Virus record (IMG/VR): IMGVR_UViG_3300036876_000088
Span: 1 to 38,130 of that record
Length of the DNA: 38,130 bases
Direction: 5' to 3' (one strand)
Origin: a virus
The position numbers and the translations under genes are program-made. Below are positions 27,444 through 36,184 of the stretch, one piece after another. The notes below the pieces were generated by a model, which worked only from the letters and a program-made list of their open reading frames with translations, was not told the DNA's origin and did not search any database. Each line of letters begins with the position of its first letter. The first letter of the stretch is position 1.

Positions 27444-30400
27444 CTACTCGAAGTAGACCAACGGCCAGTTTGCCGAACCCGCCGTGATCGTTCCACAGGT
27501 GAAGCTGTTTGCCATAACGCCCGCCGTCGCCGTGGCCGTACAGGTGCCCATCTTGTTGCTCGATGAGTTAATGATGCTAGCCGCTAGAGCGGTGGCAATT
27601 CCGGCGAGCTGCACCGTCGTCACGCTGGTCGTATATGCAAGGTAATAGGTCCCCGGTGCCAGTGTGACGCTGGCAGTTGCCCCGGAAGAGTTAAGCGTCG
27701 AAGTTGTCAGCACGGCTACAGCCGCGCCACTCACAGCGCCAGTATGCAAAACCAATGTCTTAGTAGAATCAAGCAGAGCAATGTCCACAACTGCGGAAGT
27801 TCCCAAGGTGGTCACGTCGATGGTCGCTTTTGACACGACGCCACCGATCGGCAAATAGAATTGAAGCACCTTGACCGCGTTGGCGGAGCTTGAGATTGCT
27901 ACACCAGCATTTGTGCTTGGCGGCAATCCGCCAACGCCGGTTCCGCCCCAGAAGCCGGATGCGCCGCCGCCATATGTGCCCGCAGCTGGGCATCCAGACG
28001 TTTGCGCGTTGCCAGCCCCATCAGTGCAGAGCGGCGTTCCGTTGACCGTGGAACTCGTGAGGTTGGTTGTCATCACGTTGGTCCCGCTGCCACTCGGGTT
28101 GCTCGGAGCGCCCGCAGTGCATGACCCGTCACTCTTCAGGAAGCCACTGCATGACCCGCCGCCAAACAGCGAGACTACCCCGCCATACGCGGTGATCAGT
28201 TGCCCAGTATAGGCCAGCGTGACGGGCGAGCCCGACGTGCCCGCGTCTGGCAACTTGAAGTACCGTTCTGCCGTGAGCAGGCTGTTATCCAGGTGAGCGT
28301 TATAGCCCGTGTTGACGTTGGTGAAGTACCAGCCGAAGCCGCTGGCGTTTGCGAACTTCACGAAGCCATTTGCCCCGGTCGTAGCATGCTGCGCATTTTG
28401 GATCACGAGACCAGAATTTGCCGCTGTTCCTCCCGCATCGAATACCACGCCCACAGTCCAGTTCTCCTGTGCGCCCGGCGATGTTCCGGCCCATCCGGCG
28501 CCACGAAACGTCGCCAGCGTGCTGCCCTTGTTCGATACGCTGGTTGCGGCGGCCAATGGCAAGAACACGATCGGCGAACTGCCCGCGTCAAATTCTAAAT
28601 AGCAGGTGAACCCCGTCTGGGCGGTCGGCAACGAAGTGTTCGTGTATCCACAGTTGACTTGAATCGGGTAGTTGGCGGGAGCGTAGCTCATCATTGCGAA
28701 GTTGGCATGCGAAGGCAACGTCGTGTTCGCCATGTTGAAAAGACCGCCCATGCCCCAGCAGTTAAAGTTGGTGGCGTTGCAATAGAACGTCGCGCCGGGG
28801 TTGATCGCGCTGCCGTCCGAGAGGTTGGCCGAGTTAAACGTGGAGTTGCCCACGCCGACGCTCGTCGGCGCCGGAGCGCCCACCTGCAGCGGGACGGACA
28901 TTGCGCCGCCGCTCCCACTGCCGCTTACCGGGTTCCCCATCGCGTGCTCGAACGCGTTGGCAATGTGGCGCGCGCCGCATATGTCCGGGTGATGCGGAAG
29001 CGCGTAGCTTTTGTCGCAGCCCTGCGCCGGTGCGGCCAAGAAATCCGTGTTCGGGTCCATTGCGGTGTACAGCAGATCCACGTAGATTGCATTGCCGCCG
29101 TCAGCCACGACCTGCTTCTCTACCCCAATCGTCGCCGTATTAAAGGCCGTCCAGCCGGCCCCGTTCGGGATCATCCCTCCCATAAATACGGATGGCGCAG
29201 TGACGCCGCGCGCGCGCAGAACGGGCGGAAAACCCGCGCCGATGATCCCAACCCAAGCGTCCGCCGCCGTGGCGGATGTCACCACGGCGGAGACCGTGTG
29301 CATGCCAGGAGTGAGCCCGGCGAAGCGCGCGCCGGCGACGGAAACTGGCCCCGCGTTGCGTGGGGTGACACCGCCGTTCTGGCTGCTCAGTGTCGAGCTC
29401 CCCGTGATCGTGTCCGTCCTTGCCGTCCCATCCACTTTCACTTGGAAGCTTCCGGCGCTGGCGTTAAAGAGGTAGTACCAGAAGTCCATCACGCCGTCCT
29501 GGCCAACCCATGCAGTCGAATCGGTCAAACTGGAAGCGTTCGTCGTTGTGATCAAGCCGGGCGCGTCCGCAAACGTAGCGTCAGTGGCCCATGTCCCGGC
29601 CTGCGCGAAAGAGCTCGACTGTGCGAGCACCTTGTTGGTGCTGCTCTGCGTCAGCCATGTAGTGACCGCCCACATATTCTGCCAGAAGCTCGTCAGGTAG
29701 TTGGCCGCCAGCACGCCGCCGGGGCACGCCGCAAGCGAGGTGGTTGTGTAGGAGGTCCAGTAGGTCGGGCTGATGTCCGGCTCCTGATTCAAGTTGCTGC
29801 CGCCCAACGACACGTACGATGCGCCGCTGTAGGACGCAGTGACGTATTTCGCGTAAGTCGTGCTCGACGACCAGGCCGTGAGCGGTTGTGCGCCGCAGGC
29901 GAGGTCGCTGTCGTTGGTTCCGATGCTGAGCGTCGTGACCGGGTTCCCGGTATCCGTTGGGTTGGCCAACATGAAAACGCGGAACGACATGTCCGCCGCG
30001 TCATCGCCGCCGATTGCCCGGTTGTTATACGGGTTACCCGCCGAGTTAATGTCGGAATTGATCTGCGCGACGTAACCCAGCGGGTAGGGCGGCGTTGCAG
30101 CCGTGCCAGTGCCGTAGGCGATGGAGTCGCCGAACGCCTGGTAGCCCCCGGGGTTCGTCGAGACGCCGCCGCCCGCATCGAGCAGAGATCCGGACGTGTA
30201 ATCCATGGTCGGCCCAAGCGTCACGCCGCTCAGCGAGCCTCCCAGGTTGATCTGAATGTCGCCGGGGTTGCCGCCTGGAGAAGAGCCGCCGGAGCCAGCC
30301 GGTCCGGTAGGACCGGCTGGGCCAGCCGGCCCCACAGGCCCCGCCACCACTGCTACGCCCGGCACACCGGGCGGAATGAAGCTATCAAAACTCCAGGTCG

Positions 30401-30824
30401 AGCCGGTGGGCTGCACGCAATCGTAGGCGCTCTTGAACGCACCGAAGCTGCCGAGCACGACCGAGCCGTCGGCGTTATTCGTGACTACGACCTTGCCGCA
30501 TTGATAGGTGGGATTGGTCAGCGAGGCGTCGGCAAAGGCGAGCGCGCCGAGGGTCACCGTCTTGTAGGTCGTCATGATGACGCCGGCGGTTACATCGCGG
30601 CAGACTGGCGAGCTGATGGCCTGGCCACCGCCCGGAAGCAGGATGTTGCCCGTCTGCCCAAACGCGTTCTTGAGCGAAATGCAGAACTCGCCGGACGCCA
30701 GAGGAGCGCCGCTCGCGTCCTTGATCTTCGTCGCGGTGATGGTCGAGTACTGCGCGGTGGACGGCACCGCACAGAGCAGCGTGAACGCAACTGCGAAGAG
30801 CAGGATGCGAAGAACCTTCGTCAT
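27444..30824 (-). CDS. Tail fibre with signal peptide and SGNH-hydrolase domain
   Basis: 1126 aa. Residues 1-24 are a textbook Sec signal peptide (VLRILLFAVAFTLLCAVPST then A-Q), very odd for a virion protein. A beta-rich module follows (25-155), then a collagen-like GPVGPAGPAGPTGPAG (162-177). An SGNH/GDSL-type esterase follows: AFGDSIAYG (S234), IGGDD (271-275), SIGTNDS (N304) and HHPDICGARH (611-620), although the Asp usually found three residues before the catalytic His is replaced. A beta-sandwich insert lies between blocks III and V (about 390-560). The C-terminal part is Ser/Thr/Gly-rich receptor-binding type. Likely deacetylates host surface polysaccharide. Confidence 0.82.
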   Translation of the reverse strand: MTKVLRILLFAVAFTLLCAVPSTAQYSTITATKIKDASGAPLASGEFCISLKNAFGQTGNILLPGGGQAISSPVCRDVTAGVIMTTYKTVTLGALAFADASLTNPTYQCGKVVVTNNADGSVVLGSFGAFKSAYDCVQPTGSTWSFDSFIPPGVPGVAVVAGPVGPAGPAGPTGPAGSGGSSPGGNPGDIQINLGGSLSGVTLGPTMDYTSGSLLDAGGGVSTNPGGYQAFGDSIAYGTGTAATPPYPLGYVAQINSDINSAGNPYNNRAIGGDDAADMSFRVFMLANPTDTGNPVTTLSIGTNDSDLACGAQPLTAWSSSTTYAKYVTASYSGASYVSLGGSNLNQEPDISPTYWTSYTTTSLAACPGGVLAANYLTSFWQNMWAVTTWLTQSSTNKVLAQSSSFAQAGTWATDATFADAPGLITTTNASSLTDSTAWVGQDGVMDFWYYLFNASAGSFQVKVDGTARTDTITGSSTLSSQNGGVTPRNAGPVSVAGARFAGLTPGMHTVSAVVTSATAADAWVGIIGAGFPPVLRARGVTAPSVFMGGMIPNGAGWTAFNTATIGVEKQVVADGGNAIYVDLLYTAMDPNTDFLAAPAQGCDKSYALPHHPDICGARHIANAFEHAMGNPVSGSGSGGAMSVPLQVGAPAPTSVGVGNSTFNSANLSDGSAINPGATFYCNATNFNCWGMGGLFNMANTTLPSHANFAMMSYAPANYPIQVNCGYTNTSLPTAQTGFTCYLEFDAGSSPIVFLPLAAATSVSNKGSTLATFRGAGWAGTSPGAQENWTVGVVFDAGGTAANSGLVIQNAQHATTGANGFVKFANASGFGWYFTNVNTGYNAHLDNSLLTAERYFKLPDAGTSGSPVTLAYTGQLITAYGGVVSLFGGGSCSGFLKSDGSCTAGAPSNPSGSGTNVMTTNLTSSTVNGTPLCTDGAGNAQTSGCPAAGTYGGGASGFWGGTGVGGLPPSTNAGVAISSSANAVKVLQFYLPIGGVVSKATIDVTTLGTSAVVDIALLDSTKTLVLHTGAVSGAAVAVLTTSTLNSSGATASVTLAPGTYYLAYTTSVTTVQLAGIATALAASIINSSSNKMGTCTATATAGVMANSFTCGTITAGSANWPLVYFE

Positions 30825-30849
30825 GGAATACTCCTGAGTTTTTGGGGCC

Positions 30850-30886
30850 GAGCGCCAGCGGCCGGAGCGCGAAAGCGCGTTACCCG
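30850..30886. repeat. Type-A repeat, inverted copy
   Basis: GAGCGCCAGCGGCCGGAGCG followed by CGAAAGCGCGTTACCCG, the reverse complement of the other copies. It lies between the 138-aa gene (stop 30914) and the fibre start (30824), a gap with no other feature. Confidence 0.75.
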
Positions 30887-30913
30887 GCTGTAGGTGCTTC
30901 GTTGAACGTTGAA

Positions 30914-31330
30914 TTACAGGACAGATCGCAGGCGCATGCCGCGGTTGCGGGCGAGGGCCCTTTGCTCGACATCGAGAATAGTGTGTTCGGCGGTGACGCC
31001 GAGCGCCGCGAGCTGCTCGATGTGGCGCGTCTCGAACTTGCGTCCGGGCTTACCGACGTGATCGGCGAGCTGCACGCCGCCCTCGTAGATGGGATGCGGC
31101 AGGATGGCCACCTCGGGATGATCGTGCCACTGGTCCTGGTGTATCTCGTGGCGGAAGAGCGCGTTGATCAGCACCGGCTTTCCCGCGGCAATCCAGCGCT
31201 CACGGTCGCCCGGGATGGCGTCGTCGTAGAGCGGCAGCCAGGTGATGCCGGCGGACGTGTAGAAAAGGTCGAGGTGGGCGTGCACCAGCTCCTCGCCCGC
31301 GATGTAGTAACGCCTTCGCAGATGTTCCAC
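30914..31330 (-). CDS. Hypothetical tail-associated protein
   Basis: 138 aa from GTG 31330 (TAGGAG upstream). MEHLRRRYYIAGEELVHAHL, then DDAIPGDRERWIAAGKPVLI, FRHEIHQDQWHDHPEVAILP with several His, and a charged C-terminus. Located between tail tip and fibre genes, so likely a tail accessory or fibre-assembly protein. Not recognised. Confidence 0.65.
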   Translation of the reverse strand: MEHLRRRYYIAGEELVHAHLDLFYTSAGITWLPLYDDAIPGDRERWIAAGKPVLINALFRHEIHQDQWHDHPEVAILPHPIYEGGVQLADHVGKPGRKFETRHIEQLAALGVTAEHTILDVEQRALARNRGMRLRSVL

Positions 31331-31338
31331 CGGTACTC

Positions 31339-34300
31339 CTAACTCGTATAGAGATGGTTGTGCGACTCGACCCAGGCAACGCCATCGGTCGAAACGTAGT
31401 AGAGATGTGGCGCCGCCAGGCGCAGCCGGATGATCTCGCCCTGGTAGCGCCGGCGCTCGATCCTGGTGGGTGACGTCGTGCCGGTCGGAGTGCGCAGCGT
31501 GGCCAGGGGCGAAAGCTGGTAGGCGCGGATCGCGCCCAGCTCCACGTCGTCCAGCGTATGTCCGCTGGTCATGGGAAGGTCCTGCACGCTGCCCTCAAAG
31601 TCGGCATGGATCCAATCCTCGTGCGGCAGCCGCTCGACCTCCAGCACTTCCAACCATGCGGCGCGCGACCAGAGCAGATCGCCCTTGCGAATGTCTTCAT
31701 GGCGCAGGACGCCGCGGGTGCGCTCGCGGGCCAGCACGTCGATGCGATGGCAGCCGCCGTCTCCGCCACCGCTACCGCCCACGGGCGTGGTGACGCCGGG
31801 TGCGTTGGTGGTGAAGTAAATCGGCGAGTCGCTAAGCGGAACGTGCGTAGGTAGGCTCCAGGCCAGCGCCTCAAGCCGCCCGATCGAAGCCGCCGGGAGC
31901 GACCAGCCTAGCGATCCTGGGCCTCCGATGACGCCTGCAATCAATTGCGTTGTCTCGTCGTAATAGAGTTCCAGGCCGTAGCGCGTGGAGGCCGTGAGCC
32001 CGGTGTCGATAACAATTCCCTCGGCGATGACTACCGTGCGGCCGTCGTTAAAGTTCAACGTGAGGTTCAGGGTGAGCGAGACGCTGGTGTCAGAGATGCT
32101 CAAGACAATTGCCGGGTAGAACGCGAGCGCCAGCGGGCCATACAAGCCCACGCCGCCGTTGCTGCCATTCGCCTGCACCGCCCAGGTCACGTCGTCCACC
32201 GTGAGGTTGACCGTCCCTCCCGAGCCCGCCTGCATGCCGATCATGATTTTGGCGAAGCTCGGCACAAAGTCGTAGGTGCCAACGATGGCGGCAGTCCCGC
32301 CGGTGACGTTGGTGGTCGTCGCGTCTTTTTCCGGGACCTGGTACCAGAGGTTCAGCTTCTGGACGGCGCCGCCGCCGAGCCCGGCCGCCACGGCCACGTT
32401 GAAGTAGCAACTATTGCTCAGATCCGCGTTGTACAGGTGGACGCGGAAGTACACCACGCCGCCCACCGTGGGGTGATCGGTGGAGAACTCGACCGAGCAC
32501 GACAGAAGGTCATCCTGCTTGGCTGCCAGGGGCATGCTGAGGATCGCGGCCTCTCCGCCGGCCGGAACTGCCATTCCCTGCCCGAACGGGCTCAAGAGGC
32601 CCGTTACCTGCGAGAAGGAGGCGCCTGCGGACTGCGTACCCAGCGTCCAGTAGTCGGCGATGGATTGACCGGCGCGCGACCAGCTCGAGAAGTTGCCGTT
32701 ATAGAGAACGTCCACTTCGCTGGCGCCGCCGTTGTCCACCGGGATGTTGGTATTCGTGGTGGCGGGCTGGACGTGGAGCCGCCGCGCGACAATCAGAACC
32801 TGAATGGTCCCGCTGTTCGATCCGTAGAAACCCTCGCCATAGTTGAGGTTATTGGTGACCGTACTCACGATGCCCGTCGCCTGGTCAATCTGCGCGCCGA
32901 AGGAATCGAGGCGGATCCGGGCGTTGGGCCCGGTGGTGCTGAAATCGTAGTGGTAACTCAGCTCATCGCGCGAGTAGGCGTAGCCATCCACCGGCGAGGT
33001 GGGAAGCGGGACCGTCCCGGCATTCGTGCAGCTCGCGGTGAAGTACTCCACGCGCAGCGCCGCGAAGCGGATCGCATCGTTCAAAGCCTTGAGCACGTCT
33101 GTCTTGGGAAACGCACCGGAGAGCAGGTTCGAGTCGGCAATGTCGGTGAAGGCGTTCGCCTCCACGGCTGTGGCAAGCGGATGGCGCTGGCACATGGCGA
33201 CGACGGTGAGGCGTCCGTACACCGTCGGGTATTCCTTGTCGTCGAAAAAAATGGTGGAGACGGTGCAGTTGCCCGTTCCGTCGATCGCGCCCTGGATGCG
33301 TTGAAGCTGGTTGAAGACGTTGGCCGGATTGGTGGCTCCCGCGGGGTCGGTGCCGGGGTAATAAATGGGGTCGCCGAAGTCGGTGACCATCGAGCACCAG
33401 CGCCAGCACCAGGCGAAGGTAACTTCCGCGTAGGAGTATTTGTAGCCGTCCACCGGAGACACGGGCAACGGAACCTGCTCGCCGTTGGTGAACTCGCCCA
33501 TGAAGATGGCTTCGTGTTCGAGCGAGGCCAGCTTGGCGTTGTGATTCAAGGTCTGCGCCAGCAGCTGGGTGATCGCCTTATCCTGGGCGAAGTCAGCATC
33601 CGGCAGGTCGTTCCATGCCGGCAGCGTCGCCGAAACGATGAGGCTCGACATGCGCCGCACGCCGATGGTGAATACCTCGATAATGCCGTCGTTGGTCATG
33701 CTCGCGGAGGTCGTCGAGCCGGACTGGCGGTATTTCACGTAGCTGCTGACCTGGCCGGTGGCCTGCTCGACGAACGCTTCGAAGTACCAGATGCTGCCCG
33801 GCCCGCTGGCCTTGTTGGAAGTAAGCACGGTAGTGGTCACGCCGCTCACCGGATCGGTGGAACTGGTGCTGGTGACGCCGCCGGTCCAGGCGTAATGCCA
33901 CAGATAGATCAGCTCATCCTGCTCGTAGGTGTAGCCGTCCACGGGCGATTGCGGCAGCGTGACGGTGTCGCCGTGCTTGTACTGGCCGACGAATACCTCG
34001 GGGCGAACGATGCCGAATTTGGCGTTGCCCATGATGCGCTGGAAATACAGCCCCATCGCGTACTCGTTGGCTGCGAGCAGCGAATCCGGCAGGTCCACGA
34101 AGCCGGGCGGCGTTGCCAGCGTGAGCAACTGCGCAACCGTGACCGTGCAGAGTCCCGACGTGCTCGGCAGGTAACTGCCGTCGCCGCCGTACTCGGCCGA
34201 GAGTGCATGCGTGAGTGGGATGTTGTCGGTGCCCACGCCCAGTCCGGTCGTGGTCATGTGGGCCGTGGTCACGCCCAACGTGGTGCTCAGCACGCCGGTG

Positions 34301-34437
34301 CCGATCGGGTTCACACCGTCGTAAAACGTCACCGTCCCGGTGGCGGCCGAGGGAGTCACCGTGGCCGTGAGGGTCACGGCGGTTCCATAGCCCGCGCCGG
34401 GTGTCGAACTGGTGAGTACGGTAGTGGTGGCCGTCAT
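31339..34437 (-). CDS. Tail-tip protein with Ig-like domain, repeats and Hint domain
   Basis: 1032 aa. Residues 5-103 are a bacterial Ig-like (Big_5-type) domain: GYGTAVTLTATVTPS, GTVTFYDGVNPIGTG, LSAEYGGDGSYLPSTSG. Three internal repeats of about 155 residues follow, each with P-x-x-S-P-V-D-G-Y-x-Y (SPVDGY at 164, 327, 481). Then comes a beta-rich region and a Gly linker. From C896 to the end is a Hint/intein-like domain: GGCHRIDVLARE, RKGDLLW, LPMTSGHTLDD (T-x-x-H type, H960) and the terminal WVESHN (H1026-N1027) with five residues after. This would allow self-cleavage at Asn. The place in the operon matches central fibre proteins. Confidence 0.75.
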   Translation of the reverse strand: MTATTTVLTSSTPGAGYGTAVTLTATVTPSAATGTVTFYDGVNPIGTGVLSTTLGVTTAHMTTTGLGVGTDNIPLTHALSAEYGGDGSYLPSTSGLCTVTVAQLLTLATPPGFVDLPDSLLAANEYAMGLYFQRIMGNAKFGIVRPEVFVGQYKHGDTVTLPQSPVDGYTYEQDELIYLWHYAWTGGVTSTSSTDPVSGVTTTVLTSNKASGPGSIWYFEAFVEQATGQVSSYVKYRQSGSTTSASMTNDGIIEVFTIGVRRMSSLIVSATLPAWNDLPDADFAQDKAITQLLAQTLNHNAKLASLEHEAIFMGEFTNGEQVPLPVSPVDGYKYSYAEVTFAWCWRWCSMVTDFGDPIYYPGTDPAGATNPANVFNQLQRIQGAIDGTGNCTVSTIFFDDKEYPTVYGRLTVVAMCQRHPLATAVEANAFTDIADSNLLSGAFPKTDVLKALNDAIRFAALRVEYFTASCTNAGTVPLPTSPVDGYAYSRDELSYHYDFSTTGPNARIRLDSFGAQIDQATGIVSTVTNNLNYGEGFYGSNSGTIQVLIVARRLHVQPATTNTNIPVDNGGASEVDVLYNGNFSSWSRAGQSIADYWTLGTQSAGASFSQVTGLLSPFGQGMAVPAGGEAAILSMPLAAKQDDLLSCSVEFSTDHPTVGGVVYFRVHLYNADLSNSCYFNVAVAAGLGGGAVQKLNLWYQVPEKDATTTNVTGGTAAIVGTYDFVPSFAKIMIGMQAGSGGTVNLTVDDVTWAVQANGSNGGVGLYGPLALAFYPAIVLSISDTSVSLTLNLTLNFNDGRTVVIAEGIVIDTGLTASTRYGLELYYDETTQLIAGVIGGPGSLGWSLPAASIGRLEALAWSLPTHVPLSDSPIYFTTNAPGVTTPVGGSGGGDGGCHRIDVLARERTRGVLRHEDIRKGDLLWSRAAWLEVLEVERLPHEDWIHADFEGSVQDLPMTSGHTLDDVELGAIRAYQLSPLATLRTPTGTTSPTRIERRRYQGEIIRLRLAAPHLYYVSTDGVAWVESHNHLYTS

Positions 34438-35798
34438 GCGAAGGTTGCCCCAGTGGTTCCGTCCGACTGTTTGCCGGAGTCATTGGTCACGAAGAGGTAC
34501 TGCGCCTTCTCTGGCGCGGTGGCCGCGGTAAAGGCCGGCGTCCCGTTGGGCGCGATCTGCGCGTCACCGTAGGCCTGCAAGGCGCTGGCGTCGATCACCG
34601 TCCACTCGATGGTGCCCTTGAGCGGAGACGGCTTCTTGCCGATCACCTGGAAGAGCCGGTTGACGATGCCCAGCGCCCCGGTGGCGCGGTTGGGAACCTT
34701 GGAGTGGGTGAGGGTCACGAAGTCGCCGATGACGACCAGCGCCGGATCCCACATTGATTCCAGGGTGAGCTGCGGATTCTTCCACGCGTACCGGTTGAAG
34801 ATGCCCAGGCTCACCATGGCCGCCAGCGCGTATCCCTGGAAGCCGCTGCGTACGCCCTGCGACTGGATGGTGAGCTGGCCCTGCTGTCCGAAGCGCTCGA
34901 CGCTGGCCTCGCTGATCTGGTTGGTCTCGGCGCCCATGCCGCCGCCGCTGGTGTCGGAATCGAACTGATACTGCACCGTGTTGTAGAGGTCGGCCTCTTC
35001 CCAGACGGGTACGGCGGTGAGGTTGTTTTCGTTGTAGGCAAACACCGGCGTGATGACGCCCGGCGCGGGCTGCATGAATCCCACGGTGTAGCGTCCGAGG
35101 TTGTCGGTCCAGCCATAGCCGCCCAGCGGCTTGAGCAGTTCGTTCTCGATGAAGCTCTTGGCTTCCGGCGCGGAGCTAAGCGAGAACTGCATCTCCACGC
35201 CCGCCCACAGCGTATTGCGATACGAGTCGATGGTGGCGATGTCGATCTCGTGATCGGCAAAGCCAACCTGGGCGCTGAGCACGGCGTAGAGAATGTCCAT
35301 CGGGTTGCCGATGATGGTCAGCGGGTTGGTGCTGGAGATCGGCGTGCCATCATCGCCGTAGAGGTAGATCACCTGCTGGTTCAGGCGATTGTAATCCGTG
35401 CAATTGAAGTCGTAGGTCAAGCCGTCGTCGTTGCTGTTCACCGTGTCGATGATGCCGGTGAAAAGCGTCACGAAGTCGGCTTCGAGCAGCCCGGCGAAGC
35501 CCTGTTTCAGGGTGATTACCTGGCCTTCGAAAAGGAAGGTCGGAAAGTCGGAGGTGATCAGCCGCTCGTAATCGAGGATGGTGATGACGAACTCGGAGAG
35601 CGAGGAGCTGCAGTTGACCGGGTCCACGCTCTGGTCGATATCGCCGATGCCGTCGTCCTTGATCCACGCCTTGCGGCCCAGCGGATCGCCGGCGGCGGTG
35701 CTGAACGCCTTGCCGTAGCCGGAGATCTCGACGAAGTACACGAGAGGCCGGTTCAGCCGGGCCAGCGCGGCCTGGTAGTTTGTGGTGGCAGCGATCAT
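34434..35798 (-). CDS. Tail hub / baseplate protein
   Basis: 454 aa from ATG 35798, overlapping the preceding stop (ATGA). MIAATTNYQAALARLNRPLV, YERLITSDFPTFLFEGQVIT, ADFVTLFTGIIDTVNSNDDG and a late VVIGDFVTLTHSKVPNRATG are in keeping with hub-type baseplate proteins (gp27/DUF2163-like domains, with a beta-strand duplication). Its place between the distal tail and tail-tip genes supports this. It should close the end of the tail tube. Confidence 0.72.
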   Translation of the reverse strand: MIAATTNYQAALARLNRPLVYFVEISGYGKAFSTAAGDPLGRKAWIKDDGIGDIDQSVDPVNCSSSLSEFVITILDYERLITSDFPTFLFEGQVITLKQGFAGLLEADFVTLFTGIIDTVNSNDDGLTYDFNCTDYNRLNQQVIYLYGDDGTPISSTNPLTIIGNPMDILYAVLSAQVGFADHEIDIATIDSYRNTLWAGVEMQFSLSSAPEAKSFIENELLKPLGGYGWTDNLGRYTVGFMQPAPGVITPVFAYNENNLTAVPVWEEADLYNTVQYQFDSDTSGGGMGAETNQISEASVERFGQQGQLTIQSQGVRSGFQGYALAAMVSLGIFNRYAWKNPQLTLESMWDPALVVIGDFVTLTHSKVPNRATGALGIVNRLFQVIGKKPSPLKGTIEWTVIDASALQAYGDAQIAPNGTPAFTAATAPEKAQYLFVTNDSGKQSDGTTGATFA

Positions 35799-36184
35799 CC
35801 GAGCACAACTTTCCGGAAGTTCAAGGTGAACTTGTAGTACTGGAGGATGGCGAACTCGGGCTTCCAGGTTGTGTCCTCGAGCGTGTAGAGGAACGAGTTG
35901 TCGATGTCGGCGTCGGGAAACCAGTTGAACTGGCCGCCCTCGAGCGCCCACTCCATGAAGGCATCGAAGGCGGCGATGTCGTCGCCGACCTGGACGTAAT
36001 TCATCAGGATCGGCATGAGCCGGTCGGTGCGCAGCCAGACGCTCTGCTTCACGCCCGCCGTCGAATACACGTCGGTGCGCGTGGCCGTCAGCGACTTGAA
36101 CGGCTTCGAGGTCGGCGGCAACTGAAAGAGCACGGTGCCCGGCGGGTTGATGCCGTCGTTCCAGGTGATCTTCGGATAGGCCAT
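35795..36184 (-). CDS. Distal tail protein (Dit-like)
   Basis: 129 aa. MAYPKITWNDGINPPGTVLF, TATRTDVYSTAGVKQSVWLR, AAFDAFMEWALEGGQFNWFP, and KPEFAILQYYKFTLNFRKVV. It follows the tape measure directly (TAA then ATG). Size, W/F-rich beta strands and position resemble small distal-tail / tail-attachment proteins. A more specific name is not justified. Confidence 0.7.
   Translation of the reverse strand: MAYPKITWNDGINPPGTVLFQLPPTSKPFKSLTATRTDVYSTAGVKQSVWLRTDRLMPILMNYVQVGDDIAAFDAFMEWALEGGQFNWFPDADIDNSFLYTLEDTTWKPEFAILQYYKFTLNFRKVVLG

Noticed and set aside
28659-30893. 744-codon open frame on the plus strand
   Set aside because: Antisense shadow of the fibre gene; composition (Arg/His/Ala/Val) is that of codon-phase mirror reading in GC-rich DNA.
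31945-34572. 875-codon open frame on the plus strand
   Set aside because: It is the antisense shadow of the tail-tip gene. The translation is Arg/Val/Gly/Asp-rich with no domain, while the minus-strand frame has Ig-like and repeat structure.
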